Shown here: one piece after another, positions 16,669 to 25,632 of the stretch
How positions within the stretch are numbered: position 1 is the first letter of the stretch
How the letters are laid out: every line of letters begins with the position of its first letter
NCBI RefSeq assembly: GCF_000422705.1
Contig: NZ_AUGO01000003.1
Span: 186,001 to 250,000 of the forward strand
Direction: 5' to 3'
Length of the DNA stretch: 64,000 bases
Origin: Flavobacterium soli DSM 19725
Lineage (GTDB): Bacteria > Bacteroidota > Bacteroidia > Flavobacteriales > Flavobacteriaceae
The notes under the pieces: generated by a model
Told to the model about the DNA's origin: nothing
The model's database searches: none
The model's input: only the letters and a program-made list of their open reading frames with translations
Translations under genes and position numbers: made by a program

Positions 16669-17346
16669 TTGAAAAACAAATCATACATCTGGGTTTCGCT
16701 CATCATCTTAATTTTTGGAATTCTGGTAATTCCTAAAATTGTTGATAGAGTAAAAAACAACGAAATCGTGAAAGGCGATAGATTAAATACGGTTACTTCA
16801 CACAAAGAAAGCGGCTTGGCAAAAATTGGTCCAGCACCAAAATTTATTCTTACCGACCAAAACAAGAAACAGGTTTCAAACTCAACCTATGCTGGAAAAG
16901 TATATGTCTTGGAATTTTTCTTTTCGACTTGCCCTACCATTTGCCCGAAGATGAATGCCAATTTAAAGACGGTTCAGCAGGAATTTGCAGGAAACAATAA
17001 TTTCGGAATAGCTTCCATAACAATTAATCCAGAAAATGACACGCCCGAAGTTTTAAAGAAACACGCCGAAGAATTAGGTTTCACATCTGACAATTGGCAT
17101 TTCCTGACAGGAGACAAAGATTATATCTATCAAATTGCAAACAAAGGTTTCAATATGTATGCTGGCGAAAATGCTAAAGCGAACGGAGGTTTTGAACACT
17201 CCGGACTTTTTGCTTTGATTGACAAAAATGGAAATATAAGATGCCGTGAGGACGAATTTGGAAACCCAATTCTGTATTATGACGGATTAGAAGAAAAAGG
17301 AATCAAAACTTTAAAAGAAGATATTAAATTATTATTAGAAGAATAA
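16669..17346 (+). CDS. SCO1/SenC family copper chaperone for cytochrome oxidase
   Basis: A 225-residue membrane-anchored periplasmic protein with an N-terminal helix (about 5-22) and a thioredoxin-fold SCO domain. The copper ligands are visible: C88 and C92 in FFFSTCPTICPKM, and the conserved His177 in GGFEHSGLF. SCO proteins deliver copper to the CuA site of oxidase subunit II. The best start is a TTG at 16669: a stop lies just upstream, and the first internal Met is past the anchor. It follows the Cys-less Sco-like gene by 13 bp and precedes DUF420 by 1 bp. Confidence 0.93.
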   Translation: MKNKSYIWVSLIILIFGILVIPKIVDRVKNNEIVKGDRLNTVTSHKESGLAKIGPAPKFILTDQNKKQVSNSTYAGKVYVLEFFFSTCPTICPKMNANLKTVQQEFAGNNNFGIASITINPENDTPEVLKKHAEELGFTSDNWHFLTGDKDYIYQIANKGFNMYAGENAKANGGFEHSGLFALIDKNGNIRCREDEFGNPILYYDGLEEKGIKTLKEDIKLLLEE

Positions 17347-17347
17347 G

Positions 17348-17896
17348 ATGGAGAATAATTTGAATGCAGTAGAATTGAAATACAGAAAATGGATTATCAT
17401 ATTATCAGTAGCGATTCCTTTAGTAGTAGCACTTTTATTTGGTGTGAAATTAAAAGATTTTGGATATGATGTAGAACCGCTTTCCTTCCTTCCTCCTATT
17501 TATGCAACCATAAATGGAATCACGGCAGTTTTGCTAATTACAGCAGTTTGGGCTATCAAAAACGGAAAAAGACAATTGCACGAAAATTTAATGAAAACGG
17601 CAATTGCTTGTTCAGTGGCGTTTTTAGGAATGTATGTTGCCTATCACATGACGGCTGATTCAACAAAATTTGGTGGCGAAGGAACAATAAAATACATCTA
17701 TTATTTTATCCTTTTCACACACATTATTCTTTCTGTAATCATCATTCCTTTCGTATTGATAACTTACGTTAGAGCCTTAGCAGAACGTTTCGACAAGCAC
17801 AAAAAATTGGCCAGAATCACTTACCCAATGTGGTTATATGTTGCCGTAACTGGTGTTATTGTTTACCTAATGATATCTCCATATTATGCCCATTAA
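17348..17896 (+). CDS. DUF420 family membrane protein
   Basis: A 182-residue integral membrane protein with four to five helices and the DUF420 pattern: LPPIYATINGITAVLLI, then GMYVAYHMTAD, and a C-terminal RITYPMWLYVAVTGVIVYLM. Related proteins, such as CtaM of Gram-positive bacteria, are needed for assembly of cytochrome oxidases. The position immediately after SCO supports an oxidase-assembly role here. Conserved histidines (YHM, THI) within the helices might bind heme or copper. It overlaps the next gene by 11 bp. Confidence 0.88.
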   Translation: MENNLNAVELKYRKWIIILSVAIPLVVALLFGVKLKDFGYDVEPLSFLPPIYATINGITAVLLITAVWAIKNGKRQLHENLMKTAIACSVAFLGMYVAYHMTADSTKFGGEGTIKYIYYFILFTHIILSVIIIPFVLITYVRALAERFDKHKKLARITYPMWLYVAVTGVIVYLMISPYYAH

Positions 17897-18140
17897 AAAT
17901 AAATACAACTGGACCAGCAAAGCTTTAGACAAAACAATATTTGTCATTTGCTTTTTGTTTTTTGGAATTTCATCCAATGCCCAATGTGCCATGTGCCGTG
18001 CCGTTCTAGAAACCGAAGAAGGTGGCGTAAAAGCGGAAGCAGTTAACGACGGAATTGTCTATTTAATGGCCTTTCCATATGTTTTAGTTGGGATTTTAGG
18101 CTACGTAATCTACAAAACAAGACAGAAAAAGAAAGCCTAA
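17886..18140 (+). CDS. Small secreted/membrane protein with CxxC motif
   Basis: An 84-residue protein with a signal-like first helix (about 16-32), the motif NAQCAMCRAVLETEEGG (Cys33, Cys36) immediately after it, a second helix (about 57-75) and a basic tail. It overlaps the DUF420 gene by 11 bp in another frame, so it is translationally tied to the oxidase-assembly genes. The CxxC just outside the membrane suggests copper or disulfide chemistry. The family function is unknown. It converges with the DUF4403 gene, with only 3 bp between the two stop codons. Confidence 0.75.
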   Translation: MPIKNKYNWTSKALDKTIFVICFLFFGISSNAQCAMCRAVLETEEGGVKAEAVNDGIVYLMAFPYVLVGILGYVIYKTRQKKKA

Positions 18141-18143
18141 ATT

Positions 18144-19541
18144 CTATTTCAAGCCATCAACAGTAACGCTAACTTCTCCATTAACAGATAGAAAAGCAAC
18201 TATCGCTTTATTTGTTAGTTGCACTTCTTTAAAAACAATATCCTCCATTTTTCCGTTCACAAAAACACCTGGCATTGGTGAGAAGTTGTTCAGATACTTC
18301 AGCATGGTTTGTTTTCCTTCTTCCAAATTTGGTTGAATCGAATAACGGCAACTTTCCTCCATTTTTTTCAAAATCATGCCCGAAGCTAGCCAATTTGCGG
18401 TTCTAATCAATTTGCTTTTAGTATCTATTGCATAATCCAATTTATCGAAATAAATCTCTTTTGTAGCTTCATTATATTGAGGAAAACCAGTCAAATAAAC
18501 CGTTCCATTCAAACTTCCCGACAAATCTAAGGCAATAACCATCTTGTCGTTTTTGTGCCAAAGTGCCACATTCAAGACTTTCACTTTCTTGCTTCCAGAG
18601 CCAAACTCCTGTCCTTGAAAATTCTTAGTCATCACTTTCGAAGCATCTTGATAAGTAGAAACCGCTACGATATTTGCCGTGAAATTATCGGGCATTTTAG
18701 CAACCGGCTTCAACACAATCTTATTTCGATCAAACTTACTCACAGGTTTTTGACCAACCAAAGTTTCAATCGTACATTTTAAACCCATCTGCATGTTGAT
18801 TGCTTGTCCTTTTAAAACCGCTTCTGTCGTATACAATTCAACCGGAACAATTCGCAACCAGCTTTCATATTCGGCACTCATTTCATTTGGAGTACAAATC
18901 GTTTCCAAAGCATCCAAAACATTCGGTTTGAAATCCAAAGATTTCTGAATCGCATCATCAATACTTTTTTCAATCTTTGACTTAAAAAGTTTGATTGCAG
19001 GATTAATCGCATACGTAATCGGCACTTTCTTTCCCAAAACATTCATCGACGGACTTTCCTTCCAATCCACCGATTTGAATTCGGTATTCGTTTTTAATTT
19101 CCAGTTCGTCAACGCCACCTCACTCATCAACGTCACCACACCATTAAAGTTGAATTCCTTCGTTTCATAAAGCGAAATTCCAAGTTTATCAGTTCCAATT
19201 CTATATTTCACATAAGCCTTCAAAGGCAAAACCGTCTTGATTTTTCCGCCTACATTCTCAATCGAAATCGGAGCCTGTTTCCATATTTTCAAAATATAAT
19301 CATCATCCTCAATCTTGTTGTCTTCATAAATCAACCCGCTCATCAGCTTATTCGTCTGATTTTCAATATCCTTTATTTTTATCGTGATTGGCATACTGAT
19401 AAATGATGGCTTATTATCATAAATCAAAGGTGTAGCATCGTCCGGCTCTGGTTTCAAGGTTTCAATCTTCTGAGTAGAAGAACATCCTAAGAAAAATAAA
19501 ACAATAAAAATGGAAAGAAAATAATATCTGATGGTTAACAT
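18144..19541 (-). CDS. DUF4403 family lipoprotein
   Basis: A 465-residue protein with a lipobox at FFLGCSS (about Cys20) and a long beta-rich body. It fits the DUF4403 family of Bacteroidota and Proteobacteria, recognised from SMPITIKIKDIENQTNKLMSGLIY near the N terminus and the repeated VTLMSEVALTNWKL / ALDLSGSLNGTVYLTG segments. DUF4403 is thought to adopt a lipid-binding tubular (TULIP/SMP-like) fold, but its physiological role is not known. It stands alone, convergent with the oxidase-assembly operon. Confidence 0.8.
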   Translation of the reverse strand: MLTIRYYFLSIFIVLFFLGCSSTQKIETLKPEPDDATPLIYDNKPSFISMPITIKIKDIENQTNKLMSGLIYEDNKIEDDDYILKIWKQAPISIENVGGKIKTVLPLKAYVKYRIGTDKLGISLYETKEFNFNGVVTLMSEVALTNWKLKTNTEFKSVDWKESPSMNVLGKKVPITYAINPAIKLFKSKIEKSIDDAIQKSLDFKPNVLDALETICTPNEMSAEYESWLRIVPVELYTTEAVLKGQAINMQMGLKCTIETLVGQKPVSKFDRNKIVLKPVAKMPDNFTANIVAVSTYQDASKVMTKNFQGQEFGSGSKKVKVLNVALWHKNDKMVIALDLSGSLNGTVYLTGFPQYNEATKEIYFDKLDYAIDTKSKLIRTANWLASGMILKKMEESCRYSIQPNLEEGKQTMLKYLNNFSPMPGVFVNGKMEDIVFKEVQLTNKAIVAFLSVNGEVSVTVDGLK

Positions 19542-19635
19542 ATTGATTGCTATTTTAAAACACCAAAATTAGAGAATTGCAACATACAAATGATAAAAAT
19601 TTGGAGCGAATCATTTGGGCGTTTTTGGAATCCAT

Positions 19636-19710
19636 TTTCCCGCCTTCCTTCCAAATCTTTTTTATTTTTGGCAGCAAAAACAAAAAGGATTTTCCCTCAA
19701 GTCGGGGCTA
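19636..19710 (-). repeat. REP-like dispersed repeat, copy C (reverse orientation)
   Basis: Read on the minus strand it begins TAGCCCCGACTTGAGGGAAA, passes through a T-rich/A-rich hairpin core and ends GGAAGGAAGGCGGGAAA. The same ends and organisation occur at 38849-38920 and 55422-55496, and more distantly at 27865-28007. It lies in the otherwise empty 340-bp gap before the efflux operon; apart from the candidate promoter downstream I see nothing else in that gap. Confidence 0.75.
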
Positions 19711-19764
19711 GATAACTTTTCATATTCACTTTGGAAACATCCCAAAAATATAATTCAACTAAAA

Positions 19765-19790
19765 TGTAACATTTCAGCTTCTTTTGCGTC
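19765..19790 (+). promoter_or_regulatory. Candidate ECF-sigma promoter of the efflux operon
   Basis: TGTAAC (19765-19770) and CGTC (19787-19790) are separated by 16 bp, the AAC / CGT pattern typical of ECF sigma factor promoters. It sits about 90 bp before the ABC ATPase gene. No TAnnTTTG housekeeping element with a matching TTG was seen in this gap. Confidence 0.5.
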
Positions 19791-19881
19791 TTAATAGAGT
19801 GCAAGTAATTGAATTATTAACAGATTTTTATTACAACTCAATTTTTCAAATTCTTAATATTGCTCTCAAAATTATCCAAAA

Positions 19882-20583
19882 ATGATTGAAATCAAAGACC
19901 TTCACAAATCCTACAAGACTGGAAAATCAGAACTACACGTTTTAAAAGGAATCAATTTTAGTGTAAAAGAAGGCGAATTGGTAGCAATCATGGGATCATC
20001 TGGTTCAGGAAAATCTACACTTTTAAATATTCTTGGAATACTAGACGAAGCTGATTCTGGGACTTATGTTTTAGATGGCGTTCCCATAAAAAATCTCAAC
20101 GAGACACTTGCTTCTCAATACAGAAACAAATTCCTGGGATTTGTATTTCAATCCTTCAACCTTATCAATTATAAATCAGCCTTGGATAATGTAGCCTTAC
20201 CTTTATATTATCAAGGAATCAAAAGCAAGGAACGAAACGAAATTGCAATGAGCTACTTGAAAAAAGTCGGACTTGAAACCCATTCACACCATTTGCCAAA
20301 TGAATTATCAGGAGGACAAAAACAACGTGTAGCAATTGCAAGAGCGATGGCTTCCCACCCAAAAGTATTGTTGGCCGATGAACCAACAGGAGCTTTGGAT
20401 ACCAAAACTTCCTACGAAGTAATGGAACTTATTCAAGGCATCAACGATGAAGGGAAAACTATACTAATCGTGACACACGAACCCGATATTGCTGCAATGT
20501 GCAAGCGAAATGTGATCCTGCGAGATGGATTAATTGTAGAAGACAAATACATTACACAACAAAGAGTTACAGCAAATGTTTAA
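19882..20583 (+). CDS. MacB/LolD-type ABC transporter ATP-binding protein
   Basis: A 233-residue ATPase with every ABC hallmark: Walker A GSSGSGKSTLLN (about 38-49), a Q-loop in FVFQSFNLI, the signature LSGGQKQRVAIARAM, Walker B VLLADEPTGALD and the switch His in IVTHEPD. It belongs to the MacB/LolD/FtsE class that drives mechanotransmission instead of transport through the membrane domain. It overlaps the first permease gene by 8 bp, and the operon also contains a second permease, an adaptor and a TolC-like protein, so it powers a tripartite efflux or secretion machine. Confidence 0.93.
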   Translation: MIEIKDLHKSYKTGKSELHVLKGINFSVKEGELVAIMGSSGSGKSTLLNILGILDEADSGTYVLDGVPIKNLNETLASQYRNKFLGFVFQSFNLINYKSALDNVALPLYYQGIKSKERNEIAMSYLKKVGLETHSHHLPNELSGGQKQRVAIARAMASHPKVLLADEPTGALDTKTSYEVMELIQGINDEGKTILIVTHEPDIAAMCKRNVILRDGLIVEDKYITQQRVTANV

Positions 20584-21823
20584 TATCGAACGATGGCAGG
20601 AAATATTCGAAGCAATCAGCAAGAATAAGTTAAGAACTTTTCTTACTGGTGTTTCTGTAGCGTCTGGAATTTTCATTCTCGTTATATTATTAGGAGCTGG
20701 AAAAGGAATCCAAAACGGCATTCAAAACCAGTTTGCTCAAGATGCTACAAATAGAATTTCGATCTGGCCAGGAAATACTTCAAAAGAATATAAAGGTTTA
20801 GGAATTGGAAGGGAAACCAAACTTAAAAACCGCGATTATGAAATCGTAACCCAAAAATTTGAAGATTACATCGATAACAAATCCGCTATTTATTCGGTTT
20901 GGAGCGGTAATATTGTTTTTGGAAAAGAAACAGGAACCTACAGAGTTGAGGGTGTAAACCCTAACTATCAATTTATAGAAAATGCTTCAATCGTAGAAGG
21001 TCGTTTCATCAATTTGAGTGACATCGAAAACTATGAAAAAGCGGCAGTCATTGGAAAAAAAGTAGCAACTGATTTATTTAAAGAAAAAAATAAACCTCTT
21101 GGACAAAGCATCAATATTTCGGGAATGATGTACAAAGTGGTTGGTGTTTTCACTGATCCAGGTGGCGAACGAGAAGAACAGCGTGTTTTCATTCCGCTTT
21201 CAACTGCCCAAAAAGCCTATAGTGCTGGAGATAACATACGAAGTATGGCTTTCACAATGCCAAAAGAAACTAATTTCAACAAGGCTGTAGCCGAATCAAA
21301 AAAATTCACTGAAGAACTCGGAAAAGTTTTGAAGAAACGACACATGATCGCTCCAGACGATGAAAGTGCATTGTTTATCAACAACTCATTGGAAGAAGCT
21401 AAAAAAATCTACCAAATGACCGATATTATTCAAGCTTTCTTTTGGTTTGTTGGAATCTTGACCATAATTGCTGGCGTTGTAGGAGTTGGAAACATCATGT
21501 TGATTGTTGTAAAAGAAAGAACAAAGGAAATAGGAATCAGGAAAGCTTTAGGAGCTTCCCCAGCTTCTATAATCGCTATGATATTACAAGAATCGATTTT
21601 TATAACGCTAATTTCAGGTTTTATGGGACTGATTTTAGGACTTCTGGTTTGGGCTGGAATTGGTCCATCTGTGGAGAGTGATTTTTTCTCACATCCAGAA
21701 GTTGATTTCAATATTGCCTTAACAACCGTAATATTATTGACTGTTGCTGGAGCATTTGCGGGATTTATTCCGGCCTATAAAGCGGCAAAAATTAAACCAA
21801 TTGTAGCACTAAGAGACGAATAA
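20576..21823 (+). CDS. MacB-type ABC transporter permease, first copy
   Basis: A 415-residue permease with the MacB topology: one N-terminal helix (about 20-42), a large periplasmic MacB_PCD domain, and a C-terminal FtsX domain of three helices (about 285-405). The conserved IMLIVVKERTKEIGIRKALG segment contacts the ATPase, and the protein ends PIVALRDE. It lacks the fused ATPase of E. coli MacB, which is supplied by the preceding gene. The product pairs with the next permease, so the transporter is probably a heterodimer. Confidence 0.9.
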   Translation: MFNIERWQEIFEAISKNKLRTFLTGVSVASGIFILVILLGAGKGIQNGIQNQFAQDATNRISIWPGNTSKEYKGLGIGRETKLKNRDYEIVTQKFEDYIDNKSAIYSVWSGNIVFGKETGTYRVEGVNPNYQFIENASIVEGRFINLSDIENYEKAAVIGKKVATDLFKEKNKPLGQSINISGMMYKVVGVFTDPGGEREEQRVFIPLSTAQKAYSAGDNIRSMAFTMPKETNFNKAVAESKKFTEELGKVLKKRHMIAPDDESALFINNSLEEAKKIYQMTDIIQAFFWFVGILTIIAGVVGVGNIMLIVVKERTKEIGIRKALGASPASIIAMILQESIFITLISGFMGLILGLLVWAGIGPSVESDFFSHPEVDFNIALTTVILLTVAGAFAGFIPAYKAAKIKPIVALRDE

Positions 21824-21824
21824 T

Positions 21825-23093
21825 ATGTTCAATAGAGACAGATGGAATGAAATACTTGAAGCCCTTTCGGCAAAACCATTACGTACTTTTATTACGGCAT
21901 TTGGTGTGTTTTGGGGTATTACAATCTTGGTTATTCTTCTAGCAGCAAGTAAAGGATTGGAAAATGGTGTAAAAAAAGGATTTGGTGGAATGTCAACGAA
22001 CTCCATGTTTGTTTGGGCAAATTCCACTTCAAAACCTTACAAAGGCTTACCACAAGGAAGATTTTTCAATTATAAAAACGGGGATGTTGACGCTATAAAA
22101 AGAGAATTTAAAGATTTACTATATGTCTCTCCTCGAAATCAATTAGGTGGCTTTCGCGGAAGCAACAATGTGATTAGAGGCACAAAAACTGGAGCTTATA
22201 ACGTGTATGGCGATTACCCAGAATTCATTATGCAACAGCCGATGAAAATCCTCAAAGGACGTTTTCTCAATTATGAAGACATTAGTCAAAGGCGAAAAAT
22301 TGCTGTTATTGGTGAAGGAATAATACGCGAAATGTATAAGCCTGAAGAAGAAGTTTTGGGGAGTTATGTCAAAATAAACGGTGTCAACTTTATGGTTGTG
22401 GGAGTTTACAAAAGCATCTCAAACATGGGTGGTGATGCCGAAGAAAGCCAGAAGCAAATTTTTACGCCTTTTACAAGCTTTCAACAAGCGTTTAATTATG
22501 GAGATGTTGTAGGATGGATGGCAATTACTGCAAAAGAAGGTGTTCCCATTACCGATTTAAAACCGAAAATTTTCGATTTATTGAAATCCCGACATACCAT
22601 AGATCCAAAAGATGACAGGGCTATTGGAAATTTTGACTTGTATGCAGAATATTCAAAAATCAACGGTTTGTTTGTTATTTTAACTGTAGTTTCATTTGTA
22701 GTTGGAGGATTAGTGCTGTTTTCCGGAGTTATCGGAATTATCAATATCATGCTAATTGTCGTAAAAGAAAGAACCAAAGAAATTGGAATCCGTAGAGCTT
22801 TAGGTGCAACTCCTTGGGACATTAGGTTACAAATTCTAACAGAATCAGTCGTCCTATCTTTAATTGCAGGAATGGCTGGAATCATATTTTCAACAGGAAT
22901 TATCGCAATTGCTAATTCTATTTTAGATGGCATTCCAGATTCCTCACAAGTAATGTTTGCCAATCCAAGCATAAGTCTTGGAATTGTAGTTGCAGCTTTG
23001 ACAATACTAGTTGTTGCCGGATTGATAGCGGGATTTATTCCTGCTCAAACAGCCATCAAAACAAAACCAATTGACGCATTAAGAACCGAATAA
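21825..23093 (+). CDS. MacB-type ABC transporter permease, second copy
   Basis: A 422-residue paralogue of the preceding permease with identical topology. It shares the start pattern FNRDRWNEILEAL and the ATPase-coupling IMLIVVKERTKEIGIRRALG, and ends PIDALRTE. It starts 1 bp after the first permease stop. Two tandem permeases with one ATPase imply a heterodimeric membrane part. Substrates of such Bacteroidota systems are generally unknown (peptides, antimicrobials or lipids are possible). Confidence 0.9.
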   Translation: MFNRDRWNEILEALSAKPLRTFITAFGVFWGITILVILLAASKGLENGVKKGFGGMSTNSMFVWANSTSKPYKGLPQGRFFNYKNGDVDAIKREFKDLLYVSPRNQLGGFRGSNNVIRGTKTGAYNVYGDYPEFIMQQPMKILKGRFLNYEDISQRRKIAVIGEGIIREMYKPEEEVLGSYVKINGVNFMVVGVYKSISNMGGDAEESQKQIFTPFTSFQQAFNYGDVVGWMAITAKEGVPITDLKPKIFDLLKSRHTIDPKDDRAIGNFDLYAEYSKINGLFVILTVVSFVVGGLVLFSGVIGIINIMLIVVKERTKEIGIRRALGATPWDIRLQILTESVVLSLIAGMAGIIFSTGIIAIANSILDGIPDSSQVMFANPSISLGIVVAALTILVVAGLIAGFIPAQTAIKTKPIDALRTE

Positions 23094-23130
23094 AAAAATC
23101 ATCAAAACAAAAATTAGATACTTTTTAGAT

Positions 23131-24228
23131 ATGAAAAAAAGAACCACCATTATCATTTTAATTTTCCTTGCGGTATTGTTCGGAGGAGCATTGTATTATT
23201 TATTCCAAAAAAATCAACAATCACCAACAGTTTATAAAACCGAAAAAGCGGAGATTAAAACCATAATAAAAAATACAGTTGCAACTGGAAAAATAGTTCC
23301 AAAAGAAGAAGTTTTAATTAAACCGAATATCTCTGGAATCATTGAGGAAGTCTATGTTGAAGCGGGAGATGATGTAAAAGCGGGAGATTTGATAGCCAAA
23401 ATCAAAGTTGTACCAAATATCTCAAGTTTGAATGGTGCTCAAAATCAAGTGCAAACTGCAAAAATTGATTTGGATAACCAACTTAAATTATACAACCGCC
23501 AAAAAACATTGTTTGACAAAGGTGTGATTTCTGCCAATGATTTTGATGTAGCCGAAACAAGCTACAAACAATCACAACAAAACTACAGAGCTGCTTTGCA
23601 GAATGTAGAAATCATCAAAACGGGGACTTCAAAAGGAATGGCGAATGTGGCTCAAACTATGATTCGTTCAACAGTTAACGGGATGGTTCTTGATGTTCCC
23701 GTAAAAGCAGGCAATCAAGTAATTGAAAGTAATAATTTTAATGAAGGAACTACAATCGCTAGCTTGGCAGATGTTGGAAGTATGATTTTCGAAGGAAAAT
23801 TAGATGAATCTGAAGTTGGGAAAATCAAATTGAATTTACCTTTAGAAATCACGGTTGGAGCTATCGAAAACAAAAAATTTAGTGCCGTTTTGGATTACAT
23901 TGCTCCAAAAGGAACAGAAGAAAATGGTGCGGTTCAATTTCCAATCAAAGGAACCCTGGACAATAAAGACAATACCTTTATTCGTGCTGGATTGAGTGCA
24001 AATGCATCCATCATTTTGGAAAAAGCTGATAAAGTTTTAGCCATCAAAGAATCATTGGTACAATTTGACGAGAAAACAAAAAAGTCCTTTGTAGAGGTTG
24101 AAGTTGGAACTCAAAAATTCGAAAAAAGGGATGTAAAACTTGGAGTTAGCGACGGAATTTACGTTGAAATAAAAAGTGGTGTGACCAAAGATGATAAAAT
24201 CAAAGTTTGGAACCAAGCTGCAGAATAA
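23131..24228 (+). CDS. Efflux periplasmic adaptor (membrane fusion) protein
   Basis: A 365-residue MacA/RND-type adaptor. An N-terminal membrane helix (about 5-23) is followed by a lipoyl half-motif (VLIKPNISGIIEEVYVEAGD), a coiled-coil hairpin (about 105-160, with Gln/Asn-rich heptads), the second lipoyl half (IRSTVNGMVLDVPVKAGNQV), and beta-barrel and membrane-proximal domains. It links the inner-membrane ABC permeases to the TolC-like channel encoded next. It is 37 bp after the second permease gene. Confidence 0.92.
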   Translation: MKKRTTIIILIFLAVLFGGALYYLFQKNQQSPTVYKTEKAEIKTIIKNTVATGKIVPKEEVLIKPNISGIIEEVYVEAGDDVKAGDLIAKIKVVPNISSLNGAQNQVQTAKIDLDNQLKLYNRQKTLFDKGVISANDFDVAETSYKQSQQNYRAALQNVEIIKTGTSKGMANVAQTMIRSTVNGMVLDVPVKAGNQVIESNNFNEGTTIASLADVGSMIFEGKLDESEVGKIKLNLPLEITVGAIENKKFSAVLDYIAPKGTEENGAVQFPIKGTLDNKDNTFIRAGLSANASIILEKADKVLAIKESLVQFDEKTKKSFVEVEVGTQKFEKRDVKLGVSDGIYVEIKSGVTKDDKIKVWNQAAE

Positions 24229-24264
24229 TTTCCAAAAGAACTATTACCCTTTTCTTACTTGAAC

Positions 24265-25632
24265 ATGAAAAAATTAAATTACATAGCAGTTTTGAGCCTA
24301 CTTTTTTCCGGATTGTCACTACAAGCCCAAGAAAAAAAATGGACTTTGCGAGAATGTGTTGAACACGCTTATCAAAACAACATTACCATTCAACAAACCG
24401 AATTGGATGCTCAACTTGCCACAATTGACAAGAAAGATGCCTTTGGAAATATGCTTCCTACAGTAAATGCAAATGCTTCTCACAACTGGAATATCGGTTT
24501 GAACTTTAACCCGATTACCAACTTGGCCGAAACACAGACGTTTCAAAACACAGGTCTTGGATTAAATGTTGGTATTGATATCTACAGAGGTATGCAAAAC
24601 CAAAACCGCTTGAGTCGCTCCAGGTTAGCCATCATTGCTGCACAATATCAAACTTCAAAAATAAAAGATGATATCTCACTGAATGTTGCAAATGCTTTTT
24701 TACAAATTCTTTTCAACAAAGAGAATTTAAAGGTACAAAAAGAGCAACTTGCTAACAATCTAAAGCAACAAGAACGGTCTCAAGAATTAGTTGATGCAGG
24801 ATCAGTACCTAGAGGTGATTTATTTGATATTAAAGCAACTGTCGCCACTAGCCAACAAGCAGTTGTTACTGCAGAAAATACGCTTTTGATTTCAAAATTA
24901 ACTTTGGCTCAACTGCTGCAATTGGAAGATTTCCAAAATTTTGATATTGCCGATGATAGCTATGAAGTAACCGATAGCCAAACGATGTTGCAAACACCAA
25001 GCTCAATTTATGAAAAGGCAAAAGAACAAAGAGTAGAACTGAAAATCGCCCGAACCAATCTTGAAATTGCCGAAAAAGACATCGAGATTGCTAGAGGTGC
25101 TTTCCAGCCAAGTCTTCAAGGTTATTACAGTTTTAGTTCAAGAGCTACTGATGCCGATCGTGTGGTTACAGATGCAAACGGAAACTTGACCCTTCGCGGT
25201 CCATCTCCAATTTTCGATCAATTTAGCGATAACAAAGGGCATGCCTTTGGATTTCAATTGAACATTCCTATTTTGAATGGATTTTCTGTCCGAAATAATG
25301 TAGAACGGTCAAAGGTGGCATTAGAACGATCTAAAATCAATTTCAAACAACAAGAATTAGATTTGGAACGAAATGTTTTCACCGCTTTCACAGATGCAAA
25401 AGGTGCTTTAAATGCCTATGAAGCTGCAGTTGTAGCACTTGAAGCTAGAACCGAAGCTTATAATTACGCCAAAGAACGATTTGCCGTTGGACTAATGAAT
25501 GCTTTCGATTTGAACCAATCTCAAACCCTCTATGCCAATGCTCAATCGGATGTTTTGAGAACAAAATATGACTATATTTTTAGAGTAAAAGTAGTAGAAT
25601 TCTATTTTGGAATTCCAATTATGGAACAATAA
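24265..25632 (+). CDS. TolC family outer-membrane efflux channel
   Basis: A 455-residue protein with a signal peptide ending LSLQAQ and the duplicated TolC/OEP architecture of long coiled-coil helices. Recognisable elements are WTLRECVEHAYQNN at the mature N terminus, and ERFAVGLMNAFDLNQSQT with KYDYIFRVKVVEFYFG near the C terminus. The start at 24265 (ATG) is chosen over an in-frame TTG two codons upstream. It completes the tripartite pump with the preceding adaptor and ABC proteins. Confidence 0.93.
   Translation: MKKLNYIAVLSLLFSGLSLQAQEKKWTLRECVEHAYQNNITIQQTELDAQLATIDKKDAFGNMLPTVNANASHNWNIGLNFNPITNLAETQTFQNTGLGLNVGIDIYRGMQNQNRLSRSRLAIIAAQYQTSKIKDDISLNVANAFLQILFNKENLKVQKEQLANNLKQQERSQELVDAGSVPRGDLFDIKATVATSQQAVVTAENTLLISKLTLAQLLQLEDFQNFDIADDSYEVTDSQTMLQTPSSIYEKAKEQRVELKIARTNLEIAEKDIEIARGAFQPSLQGYYSFSSRATDADRVVTDANGNLTLRGPSPIFDQFSDNKGHAFGFQLNIPILNGFSVRNNVERSKVALERSKINFKQQELDLERNVFTAFTDAKGALNAYEAAVVALEARTEAYNYAKERFAVGLMNAFDLNQSQTLYANAQSDVLRTKYDYIFRVKVVEFYFGIPIMEQ

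Noticed and set aside
22496..22972. 158-codon antisense frame in the second permease gene
   Set aside because: It is low-complexity (Ile/Pro/Thr-rich), lies wholly within a well-supported gene and has no start context. The antisense frames at 37111-37515 and 56155-56610 are rejected for the same reasons.
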